Source: Candidatus Defluviibacterium haderslevense (lineage in GTDB: Bacteria > Bacteroidota > Bacteroidia > Chitinophagales > Saprospiraceae). From it: a stretch of DNA of 64,000 bases. Below are positions 17,835 to 25,970 of the stretch, piece after piece. The first letter of the stretch is position 1. The number at the start of each line of letters is the position of its first letter. The DNA is taken from NCBI GenBank assembly GCA_016712225.1, contig JADJRL010000003.1:1749501-1813500 (forward strand). The letters are read 5' to 3'. Under the pieces are notes generated by a model that was given only the letters and a program-made list of their open reading frames with translations, searched no databases and had not been told where the DNA came from. A program made the translations under genes and the position numbers.

Positions 17835-18326
17835 ATTTTAATTAAAACCCATTTCTCATTAAAATGTCATAGGAATGATTCGTGCATACCATTTCCCTCG
17901 GGAGGAATCGAAAAATGATATTTGGGCCCATACCAATCACTGCTAAATTTGGCAATATAGGTTTTACTGTGTTTTTAGGTGTTGGATTTAATAAAGGAAT
18001 GCTTTTTCAAAAGTACAACTCTCCAGCAAGTATCCTGGACTTATCCACGTCTTATCCACGGCTTATCCTCGGGTCATCCTAATTGTTTGTTTTGTCCTTG
18101 TCTTGTCTCCGTCTGAATTAAGAAAATACGTTACTACAACTTAGACTCTAAAAGAGATTTCTTTTCATTCGAGGCACACCTCACATTAGCGAATTTGTTG
18201 TTGACATCTAAAAATGTTATATAATAATTTTTATAATAAAAAGATTTTATTATCAAAAATTATTGATTTTGTATTCATCTGTCTTTGAATCGGCGTATTT
18301 TCACCCATAATTCATTGATCTAAATT
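17835..18326. other. Intergenic stretch with short tandem repeats
   Basis: Nearly 500 bases without a supported gene. A plus-strand frame at 17882-18082 exists, but its end runs through the 11-bp repeats and it has no recognisable features, so I treat it as non-coding. The region contains the TTATCCACG-type repeats at 18030-18084 and a downstream TGTCCTTGTCTTGTC stretch. The second half is AT-rich and probably holds the formate dehydrogenase promoter. Confidence 0.55.
18030..18084 (+). repeat. Degenerate 11-bp tandem repeat, DnaA-box-like
   Basis: Five consecutive 11-mers are visible: gtatcctggac, ttatccacgtc, ttatccacggc, ttatcctcggg, tcatcctaatt. The central units contain TTATCCAC, one base short of the DnaA box TTATCCACA. 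The period of 11 bases is close to one helical turn. No replication gene is nearby. Confidence 0.6.
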
Positions 18327-19982
18327 ATGTCAAAAAACTTAAGTCACCTATCAGGTCGGAAGGAACTTACAGATAATCTGTTTGAATATATCGGTCTTTT
18401 GGCTGAAAAAGATGGAAGTCTATCTTCAGAAGATGCTGCAAAAGTGGCAGAAGAATTTCTAATGGGCACTGCCAATGTTTTTGGTACAGCATCCTTTTAT
18501 GATTTTACAAGACCAGAAAACAAAGGCAAAAAAGTCTATACCTGCAATGGTTCGGCTTGCTTAGTTGCAGGCACTCAAGATCAAGTCAAAAAGAATTTAA
18601 GTCAATATTTTAATGATTCCGAAATTGGAGAAATGTGTTGTTTGGGTCGGTGTCATGAGAATAGCGCATTTCATTTTGATGGCGTTAATTATTCAGGGGA
18701 TCAATCCGATCAATTGGATTCAATATTTAATGGTACACAGAAAAATGGAGTAGACCATTATCAAGTAAAAGCTTTGGGTCAACAGGTGTTAACTGCAACA
18801 CCTAAAAATCTTCAGGATATTTTACCTGATTTACGAGTCTTATTGTCTAAATCTCCGGAAGAATTACTTGTAGAACTTAAAACCTCTGGATTACGTGGTC
18901 GCGGTGGGGCTGGATTTCCCATGGCCTTTAAGCTAGATGCATGTTCGAAATCAAAAGGACCGCGAAAGTTTATTGTATGTAATGCAGACGAAGGGGATCC
19001 AGGATCCTATTCGGATCGATACTTACTTGAAAGCCAACCAATGCTTGTGCTCATTGGAATGTGGATTGCGGGTTATATGACCGGCGCTGATCGAGGTGTA
19101 GTCTACATCAGAGCAGAATATCCTGAATCCATAGATAAAATTAATGAAGCCGTTCTAGAACTTAGAGAATCTGGCATCTTAGGAGAAGGTATTTTTGGAA
19201 GTCCATTCAATTTTGAATTCAAAGTTATCAAAGCACAGGGTGCTTATATATGTGGTGAAGAAACAGCTTTACTTTCTTCTATTGAGGGCCAAAGACCTGA
19301 GGTTAGAGTACGACCTCCTTTTCCAGTTCATGAAGGCCTTTTTAGAAAGCCGACGGTAGTTAATAATGTAGAAACGCTTGCTAATTTATTTTATATAATG
19401 ACTCAAGGTGGCAAAGCATATTCAGAAATTGGTACTGCAAAATCAACTGGAACAAAATTGATTTCCTTGGATAGTGGATTTAAACATCCAGGTATTTATG
19501 AAGTTGACATGGGAACTCCGCTAAGACAAGCCATTGAAACTTTAGGCGGTGGTTTTTCAAGGCCAACAAAAGCGCTTCATATTGGTGGTCCATTAGGTGG
19601 CTTAGTCCCGATTTCACAAATAGACGAATTGACATTAGATTTTGAAGGTTTTGCACAGGCTGGATTTATGTTAGGTCACGCATCCATTGTAAGCATTCCA
19701 GAATCTTATCCCATGATAGAATATTTGGAACATTTATTTGCTTTTACAGCTCATGAAAGTTGTGGTAAGTGTTTTCCTTGTCGATTGGGTTCTACCCGAG
19801 GTAAAGAATTGATACAAAAAGCCCAACAAGACATTCAGTACAAAATTGATATCCAATTGATGAATGATCTTTTGGATACGATGAAAAGAGGTTCATTATG
19901 TGCTTTAGGTGGTGGAATTCCATTACCTGTATATAATGCACTTCAATATTTTAAAGACGAACTAGCACCTTATTTCAAATGA
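18327..19982 (+). CDS. NAD-dependent formate dehydrogenase, fused NuoE-NuoF (beta/gamma) subunit
   Basis: The 551-aa flavoprotein joins a NuoE-like thioredoxin-fold 2Fe-2S domain (about 1-125; cysteines in YTCNGSACLVAG and EMCCLGRCH) to a NuoF-like module. The latter has GLRGRGGAGFPMAFK and CNADEGDPGSYSDR (FMN and NAD site), an SLBB region near VDMGTPLRQAI, and the C-terminal 4Fe-4S motif ESCGKCFPCRLGS. It would take electrons from the alpha subunit and reduce NAD+. The alpha subunit gene follows after 35 bases. Fusion of the FdsG-type and FdsB-type parts means a two-gene complex. It could alternatively work with another dehydrogenase, but gene order favours formate. Confidence 0.85.
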   Translation: MSKNLSHLSGRKELTDNLFEYIGLLAEKDGSLSSEDAAKVAEEFLMGTANVFGTASFYDFTRPENKGKKVYTCNGSACLVAGTQDQVKKNLSQYFNDSEIGEMCCLGRCHENSAFHFDGVNYSGDQSDQLDSIFNGTQKNGVDHYQVKALGQQVLTATPKNLQDILPDLRVLLSKSPEELLVELKTSGLRGRGGAGFPMAFKLDACSKSKGPRKFIVCNADEGDPGSYSDRYLLESQPMLVLIGMWIAGYMTGADRGVVYIRAEYPESIDKINEAVLELRESGILGEGIFGSPFNFEFKVIKAQGAYICGEETALLSSIEGQRPEVRVRPPFPVHEGLFRKPTVVNNVETLANLFYIMTQGGKAYSEIGTAKSTGTKLISLDSGFKHPGIYEVDMGTPLRQAIETLGGGFSRPTKALHIGGPLGGLVPISQIDELTLDFEGFAQAGFMLGHASIVSIPESYPMIEYLEHLFAFTAHESCGKCFPCRLGSTRGKELIQKAQQDIQYKIDIQLMNDLLDTMKRGSLCALGGGIPLPVYNALQYFKDELAPYFK

Positions 19983-20017
19983 TTAAACGCTATTGTACAA
20001 ACTTATAAACTATCTAT

Positions 20018-22789
20018 ATGCAATCTGATGTTTCGGTACTTTCAAAAACCACCTCGACTGCCAATAAATTGAAAATGGCCCAAATAAATGGTCAAGATTA
20101 TGAAATAAAGGATGGAGAAACCATTTTAGCTTTCGTAAAACGCCATTTTGGGAAAGATTATATTCCTACGCTCTGCGACGCACCCAATTTAGAACCATTT
20201 GGGGCTTGTAGAGTATGTAGTGTGGAAGTAACCCGTCCTGGAAATGGTGGTCTAAAAGCTGTGGCTTCATGTCATACACCAATTGAAGAGAACATGATGG
20301 TTTTTACTGAGACGGAATCCATTCAAAAGTTGCGCAAAAATATCATGGAACTCGTCTTAACAGACCACCCCTTGGATTGTCTAACCTGTGAGGTTAATGG
20401 GAACTGTGAATTACAGGATACAGCCGCTCGGGTTGGTATACGGAAAGTTAGATACCCCGAAGGAAAAAACCATTTGGATCGTCAGAAAGACAATAGTCAT
20501 CCTTATATGACTTCAGACATGTCAAAGTGCATTATGTGTTACAGATGTGTACGTGCTTGTGATGAAGTTCAAGGCCAATTGGTATTAAGTGTTATGGGCC
20601 GTGGATTTGATGCAAGTATTATTAAAGGCATGAACCAATCTTTTATGGAGTCTGAATGTGTAAGTTGTGGAGCTTGTGCACAGGCATGCCCTACCTCAGC
20701 TATTTCAGATGTATTTCAATCTAAGGCATTAGTTGGACAGGATAAAGTTAGAACAATTTGCACCTATTGTGGTGTTGGGTGTAATCTTGAAGTAAGTGTT
20801 AAAAGTGGCAACATATTAAGTATTCAAGCACCTTATAATGCAGATGTAAACCAAGGACATACTTGTTTAAAAGGTCGATATGCGTTTCGATTTTACAATC
20901 ACCCGGAACGATTACAATATCCTATGATACGCAATGCTGAAGGGGTATTAGAACGTGTTACCTGGGATGAGGTATATGATTACATTGCGAAAAGATTGAC
21001 TGATATTAAAAAAACATTTGGACCAAATGCCATCGGTGGAATTTCATCTTCGCGTTGTACCAATGAGGAGAATTACTTGATGCAGAAATTTATTAGAGCC
21101 GTTATTGGAACTAACAATATAGATGGATGTGCAAGAGTCTGTCATTCACCTACAGCCCTTGGAATGCAACGAACATTTGGCACAGGTGCTGCAACAAATT
21201 CAATTGAAGATTTAAAATTAACGTCAGCTGTATTAATCATTGGAGCGAATCCTACTGAAGGTCACCCAGTAACAGGTGCGAAATTGCGTCAACATGCTAT
21301 GAAAGGCAAGACCACCATAGTTATTGACCCCCGACGAACCGAAATAGCTAAATTAGCAACCCACCATTTACAATTGAGGCCCGGTACCAATGTAGCCGTA
21401 TTAAGTATGATGTTGTATTACATCGTCACAGAGAATAAATTAGATCAATCCTTTATACAGGATAGAACGGAAGGATTTGAAGATTTTAAAGCCAATATAT
21501 TAAGCCTGAATATCGAAGAATTGGAATCGGTATCAGGTGTTCCTCGTGAGCAAGCTAAAGCAGCAGCATTAGCTTATGCTTCTGCACCATTAGCAATGTC
21601 CTTCCATGGACTGGGAGTAACAGAACATTTTCAAGGGACGTATACCGTAATGCTGATTGCGGATCTTGCTATGATTACCGGAAATATTGGAAAACCTGGT
21701 TGTGGGGTCAATCCATTAAGAGGTCAAAATAATGTTCAGGGTATGGCTGATATGGGTGCACAACCCTACCAGGCTGCAGGGTATTATGATGTTACTTTAC
21801 CGGAAATCAAGGCCAAATTCAGTACTTTTTACGGTGTGGAAGTGCCTTCTGAAGTTGGCTTAAAAATCCCTGAAATGTACAATGCTGCCATAGCTGGTCA
21901 GTTTAAAGCACTTTGGATCATGGGAGATGACTTGGTTCAATCAGATCCAAATACGAATAAAGTAATTAAAGCCATTAAATCTCTGGATTTGTTAATCGTC
22001 CAGGAAATTTTCCTAACTGAAACCGCTAAACTAGCTCATGTTGTGTTGCCTGGGGCTTCATTTCTGGAAAAAGAAGGGACATTTACCAATGGAGAACGAC
22101 GAATTCAAAGAGTCAATCAAGTGGTAAAACCCATTGGTGATTCCAAAATAGATGGTCAGATCATGGTAGATATCATGAATAGGATGGGTTATAAACAAGC
22201 CGATTATTCTGCTAAAACCATGCTTGAAGAAATTTCTCAAATCGTTCCATTTTTTGCCGGAGTCAAATGGGATGAACTTGGAGAAAATGGAAAACAATGG
22301 CCTGTACTACCGGATGGTTCTGATACTAAAATTTTGCACATAGATACCTTCAAACGAGGTAAAGGAAAATTTGAATTCAGCGCCTTTGCAGAATCACCTG
22401 AAATCCTAGAAAACAGTGAAGATTTTCCAATAATATTAACAACTAATAGAGTCCTTGAACATTACAATGCAGGGACTATGACACGACGTACAGGAAATGT
22501 TGAAATCATTACCGAAGATTTGGTCCTTATCAATCCAGAAGATGCCGCAACTTATCATCTCGAAGAAGGCGATCCAGTGATCATTGAATCCGCACGAGGT
22601 CAAATAGAAATCAAAGCGCACATAACGGATGAAGTGAAACAAGGCGTCATTAGCACGACCTTTCATTTTCCAGAATTGTTTGTGAATATAGTTACTTCAG
22701 ATGTTAGTGATACTATTGCGAAGTGCCCTGAATTTAAAGTAGTGTGTGTAAGGATTAGGAAGGGAGAAAGTATATTATCTACAATATAA
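20018..22789 (+). CDS. Formate dehydrogenase alpha subunit, molybdopterin type with Cys active site
   Basis: The 923-aa protein begins with a NuoG-like part: a 2Fe-2S domain (about 20-100; FGACRVCSVEV), a His-Cys-type cluster (DHPLDCLTCEVNGNCELQ) and two 4Fe-4S ferredoxin motifs (CIMCYRCVRAC, CVSCGACAQACP). A molybdopterin oxidoreductase with its own 4Fe-4S site (CTYCGVGC) follows. In CARVCHSP, Cys375 occupies the Mo-ligand position that is selenocysteine in E. coli FdhF, so no SECIS is needed. RGQNNVQGMADMG is conserved in formate dehydrogenases. It pairs with the preceding NuoEF fusion as a soluble NAD-dependent enzyme. FdhD and Mo-cofactor genes are not in the window. MAQINGQ (codon 20) is an alternative start. 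Confidence 0.88.
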   Translation: MQSDVSVLSKTTSTANKLKMAQINGQDYEIKDGETILAFVKRHFGKDYIPTLCDAPNLEPFGACRVCSVEVTRPGNGGLKAVASCHTPIEENMMVFTETESIQKLRKNIMELVLTDHPLDCLTCEVNGNCELQDTAARVGIRKVRYPEGKNHLDRQKDNSHPYMTSDMSKCIMCYRCVRACDEVQGQLVLSVMGRGFDASIIKGMNQSFMESECVSCGACAQACPTSAISDVFQSKALVGQDKVRTICTYCGVGCNLEVSVKSGNILSIQAPYNADVNQGHTCLKGRYAFRFYNHPERLQYPMIRNAEGVLERVTWDEVYDYIAKRLTDIKKTFGPNAIGGISSSRCTNEENYLMQKFIRAVIGTNNIDGCARVCHSPTALGMQRTFGTGAATNSIEDLKLTSAVLIIGANPTEGHPVTGAKLRQHAMKGKTTIVIDPRRTEIAKLATHHLQLRPGTNVAVLSMMLYYIVTENKLDQSFIQDRTEGFEDFKANILSLNIEELESVSGVPREQAKAAALAYASAPLAMSFHGLGVTEHFQGTYTVMLIADLAMITGNIGKPGCGVNPLRGQNNVQGMADMGAQPYQAAGYYDVTLPEIKAKFSTFYGVEVPSEVGLKIPEMYNAAIAGQFKALWIMGDDLVQSDPNTNKVIKAIKSLDLLIVQEIFLTETAKLAHVVLPGASFLEKEGTFTNGERRIQRVNQVVKPIGDSKIDGQIMVDIMNRMGYKQADYSAKTMLEEISQIVPFFAGVKWDELGENGKQWPVLPDGSDTKILHIDTFKRGKGKFEFSAFAESPEILENSEDFPIILTTNRVLEHYNAGTMTRRTGNVEIITEDLVLINPEDAATYHLEEGDPVIIESARGQIEIKAHITDEVKQGVISTTFHFPELFVNIVTSDVSDTIAKCPEFKVVCVRIRKGESILSTI

Positions 22790-22885
22790 TTTTATCGTTA
22801 AGTTATTTGTTGCAAATTAATAGAATTGATCACCTTTGGTAAAATTTATATGCTAGTTTATTATTAGATCAACAAATAGTTTATT

Positions 22886-23470
22886 TTGAAATTAATCTTT
22901 TTGCTTTTCATTTGCTCGAGTTTAATGTTATTTAGTCAAAGTTTTGACATACCTGACGCCAAGGCAGGATGTTGCTATGAGAAATGCAAACGACAAATAA
23001 TAGATTATGGGGATAATTGTGTTCTCTCTGAAATGCCAGTTCCATTATTATTCGGTAAATCCAATAAAAGTTTATTTATCTTAAATATCTCACCAGATAA
23101 AGAATTCAATTTTTACAAAAGATTTAAGGATTCGGCTATTTTTATCCCTAATTATCCCTTTGAAATTGATATCGTATTAGATACCAATATTATAAAAAGT
23201 TTTAGGATTGAAAAAATGGAAGTGTTAACTTGTCCATATAAATTAGGATTTACTGAATGGGAAGAGGTAGTATGTGACAACAAGGTAAATTCTACAATAA
23301 TTAAACAATTAAAACTAGCTTTAATCAATTTAGGCTATCCTTTAGATGAAAGAAATGAGTTATTTGATATTTCAACAAAAAAGGCGTTGAAAGCTTTTCA
23401 AGAATCAAGAAATCTTCCTATTGGATTTTTAAATAAAAAGACTTTAGCAGTCTTAGGGATTAACGATTAA
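22886..23470 (+). CDS. Secreted hypothetical protein with peptidoglycan-binding-like C-terminus
   Basis: From a TTG start at 22886 the 194-aa product opens with a hydrophobic signal peptide (about 1-20). A Cys-containing segment follows (AGCCYEKCKRQ, NCVLSE), then a mixed middle part and a C-terminal region. LKLALINLGYPLD...ISTKKALKAFQESRNLP...LNKKTLAVLGI (about 139-192) fits the PG_binding_1 repeat fold. It is probably periplasmic or surface-exposed, binding the cell wall. It begins about 100 bases after the formate dehydrogenase and is likely independent of it. The non-ATG start is the least certain point. Confidence 0.65.
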   Translation: MKLIFLLFICSSLMLFSQSFDIPDAKAGCCYEKCKRQIIDYGDNCVLSEMPVPLLFGKSNKSLFILNISPDKEFNFYKRFKDSAIFIPNYPFEIDIVLDTNIIKSFRIEKMEVLTCPYKLGFTEWEEVVCDNKVNSTIIKQLKLALINLGYPLDERNELFDISTKKALKAFQESRNLPIGFLNKKTLAVLGIND

Positions 23471-23524
23471 AAATTGGAATGATATTATTTTGTAAAAGTT
23501 ATTCAATGTAAAAAAAGTCCACCA

Positions 23525-24370
23525 TCAATTTTTTATAAACAATTTCTTTAATACCGCATTTTTTTTATTAGAACATTCACCAATATAAATTCCAGGTTTA
23601 AGCTGACTCACGTCAATTTTGAAATCATTTCTATTATTTACTTTATACGAACTGATCAATTTACCATCCAGATTTGAAATAGAGAATGTTAATTCATCAT
23701 CGTTTGAATTATTGATTAATGAAATTAATAATTGATCGTCAACAGGATTAGGATTCATAATAAAATTTAAATCTAATGTGGGATTTTCTACACTTGAAGA
23801 ATTACACCCAAAATTAGAAAACAATCCATCTCCTCCCCAATCTATTGTCATTCCACCCTGAATACTTGAAAATTCAGTGATCATTAAGCCATAAAAATGC
23901 CCTTTTTGCATTTCTATGAATTTGCAAAATCCATCTTCACCAAAATCACAATTAAAATTTTCCATAGAGTCTTGAGATATTAGATTCAAACCTGTTTTCC
24001 AGGCACAAGGTGGCGAAGTTGCATTACAGCGCAAAACCAACTTATCGTTACAGTTATGAATCCCATTTGGTAACTCATATAATGCAAAGTCAATATCATC
24101 AGTTGTATCATAAGGGGTTATAGTGAATGTTAATGTTCCATCATTTTCAGCAAGCCAGTAGAACCAATTGGTTGGTGCATCTTTAAATATTCCTAAACCT
24201 ACATCCAAACAACTACCAACACTTTCTTGGTCATCATTGCCAACACCAATAATTGAATTGATAACAATTTGATTTTTATTACATAGACGCAAAGCTGAGA
24301 TGCAGTCTTCATTTTGAGCTTGTAAATGATTGAATACTAGAATTAATAATAGATTGAATGTATATTTCAT
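23525..24370 (-). CDS. Secreted protein with type IX secretion (type A) sorting domain
   Basis: Starting at MKYTFNLL (ATG 24370; an upstream in-frame ATG at 24388 would push the signal peptide inward) the protein has a signal peptide ending near LQAQ. A beta-rich Cys-containing domain follows, with NWFYWLAENDGTLTFTI and DIDFALYEL. The last ~75 residues begin MNPNPVDDQL and end KKLFIKN, the layout of a T9SS type A C-terminal domain cleaved during outer-membrane export. The middle domain recalls jellyroll adhesion modules of Bacteroidota surface proteins. Function is unknown. It is convergent with the peptidoglycan-binding-like gene. Confidence 0.75.
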   Translation of the reverse strand: MKYTFNLLLILVFNHLQAQNEDCISALRLCNKNQIVINSIIGVGNDDQESVGSCLDVGLGIFKDAPTNWFYWLAENDGTLTFTITPYDTTDDIDFALYELPNGIHNCNDKLVLRCNATSPPCAWKTGLNLISQDSMENFNCDFGEDGFCKFIEMQKGHFYGLMITEFSSIQGGMTIDWGGDGLFSNFGCNSSSVENPTLDLNFIMNPNPVDDQLLISLINNSNDDELTFSISNLDGKLISSYKVNNRNDFKIDVSQLKPGIYIGECSNKKNAVLKKLFIKN

Positions 24371-24490
24371 AGTTCTAAATTTTATCATAGTGAATTTAAT
24401 AGGGTCAGTGAAAATCCAAATACACCTTGGATATTATTCACCAAATATAGAATAAAATAAATGAAACCTCTATGACTCTGTTAAAAATTA

Positions 24491-25237
24491 CTACATATTC
24501 AACCCACCACACACACTAATCACTTGACCTGTGACATAACTCGATTGATCCGATGCGAGAAAAGAGACTACATTAGCCACTTCAGATGCCTGAGCGAGTC
24601 TACCAAGTGGAATACTTTTCAGAAAATTTTCTTTGGTTTTTTCATCCAATACATGCGTCATTTCTGTTTCAATAAATCCCGGAGCAATAGCATTGCATCG
24701 GATATTTCTTGAAGCAACTTCCTTAGCAATAGATTTAGTGAATCCAATCATACCTGCCTTAGAAGCAGCATAATTGGCTTGGCCTGCATTTCCAAATACA
24801 CCGACTACTGAACTTATATTAATGATGGATCCTGAGCGCTGACGCATCATAGGTGTCAGGACATATTTGCATAAATTGAAGGCAGACTTGAGATTGCTAT
24901 CTAACACTTCATCCCATTGTTCTTCAGTCATTCTCACCAGCAAATTATCTCTAGTGATTCCTGCATTATTAACCAGAATATCTATTTTCCCAAAGTCTTG
25001 AATAACTTGAGCAATAAGGTCTTTACATTGGGTATGATCAGAAGCATTGGATTGGTATGCTTTGACCCGAACGCCATGGCTTTGTAATTGATCTACTAAT
25101 GCTGTTGCTCGATCAGGAGAGGACAAATAAGTGAATGCAACATCTGCACCTTCCTTAACTAAATGTTCCACTATAGAAGCACCGATTCCTCGGCTTCCAC
25201 CTGTTACCAATGCGATTTTACCGGAGATATTAGACAT
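24491..25237 (-). CDS. fabG: 3-oxoacyl-ACP reductase FabG
   Basis: The 248-aa short-chain dehydrogenase reduces 3-oxoacyl-ACP with NADPH in fatty acid elongation. It shows the dinucleotide motif TGGSRGIG (12-19), NNAGITRD (active-site Asn region), the catalytic SS-VVG and YAASKAG (Tyr-x3-Lys), and the FabG-like IAPGFIETEMT and VTGQVISVCGGLNM ending. These details favour FabG over other short-chain dehydrogenases. No other fatty-acid gene is adjacent; the DUF4290 gene lies 35 bases upstream and may share a transcript. Confidence 0.92.
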   Translation of the reverse strand: MSNISGKIALVTGGSRGIGASIVEHLVKEGADVAFTYLSSPDRATALVDQLQSHGVRVKAYQSNASDHTQCKDLIAQVIQDFGKIDILVNNAGITRDNLLVRMTEEQWDEVLDSNLKSAFNLCKYVLTPMMRQRSGSIINISSVVGVFGNAGQANYAASKAGMIGFTKSIAKEVASRNIRCNAIAPGFIETEMTHVLDEKTKENFLKSIPLGRLAQASEVANVVSFLASDQSSYVTGQVISVCGGLNM

Positions 25238-25272
25238 GATATTTAATTAATATTATAAAATGCTATTGTTCG

Positions 25273-25959
25273 CTATTGTGGTCTTCTGTTGTTATTAGAA
25301 TTTGATTTAAATCGATTTTTATTGAAATTTCTATTGTTGTTATTATTGCTTTGATTTCGAGGTTTGAAATTTGGCTTTCGTTGATGTCTAGTAAACGAAA
25401 CATTAGAATCAAGTGTAACATCATCAGGTAAGACCAACTTTCCTTTGGACATATTATGTAAATCTTCTTTAATGATATCATCATTTACATAATGTTCTTT
25501 ATTCCAGTTTTTATAAGCCGTTTTCATGTAACTAGCAATAAGTACTGAAAAAGCTTCTCTCTTTGCTGGATCTTCAAGTTCGATCGCTTTTAAAATCATA
25601 GCATTGACATAATTGCCATAATGACGATAGCGTTCTGCGCGTCCAGGATATGGAATTTTTTCAGGTTTAACAAAATCTAAATCGGGACTTGGGGTTACTC
25701 CAGGTGGTGGCGTAATATTGATATCATACTTGGCAATTCTAAAAAAATGGTGCCATAATTTTTTACGGTGTTCTTCAAGATTTCGATTGTATGGGGTCAT
25801 GATTTGCATGAGATCTAAAATAGATTCAGCAAAAGCATGTCTGTATTCATTATCTTCAATAGTCTTACAATGACGCACCAATTCCTGAACATTTCTTCCA
25901 TATTCAGGAATGATAAGTTCTTCCAATTGTGTATTATAAACAAATTGTACGTCTCGCAT
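25273..25959 (-). CDS. DUF4290 protein with Asn/Arg-rich tail
   Basis: The 228-aa protein carries a soluble helical domain (about 1-180) with EYGRNVQELV and KLWHHFFRIAKYDI, which I recognise as DUF4290, a family restricted to Bacteroidota and of unknown function. After about residue 190 it turns into a low-complexity tail of Asn, Arg, Lys and Phe (RNQSNNNNNRNFNKNR and so on), likely disordered and positively charged and suited to contact RNA. It lies 11 bases after glmS in the same direction, so co-transcription with glmS is likely. Confidence 0.8.
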   Translation of the reverse strand: MRDVQFVYNTQLEELIIPEYGRNVQELVRHCKTIEDNEYRHAFAESILDLMQIMTPYNRNLEEHRKKLWHHFFRIAKYDINITPPPGVTPSPDLDFVKPEKIPYPGRAERYRHYGNYVNAMILKAIELEDPAKREAFSVLIASYMKTAYKNWNKEHYVNDDIIKEDLHNMSKGKLVLPDDVTLDSNVSFTRHQRKPNFKPRNQSNNNNNRNFNKNRFKSNSNNNRRPQ

Positions 25960-25970
25960 GGCTTAATAAT

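Noticed and set aside
17882..18082. 66-codon open frame on the plus strand
   Set aside because: Its second half reads through the 11-bp tandem repeats, its composition shows no domain or signal, and there is no neighbour to support it. Treated as non-coding.
18030..18084. Possible replication origin because of TTATCCAC boxes
   Set aside because: No dnaA, dnaN, gidA or other origin gene is nearby, and the boxes lack the final A of the DnaA consensus. Kept only as a repeat.
21122..21150. Selenocysteine formate dehydrogenase
   Set aside because: The codon at the Mo-ligand position is TGT (Cys375), not TGA, so no selenocysteine decoding is needed.
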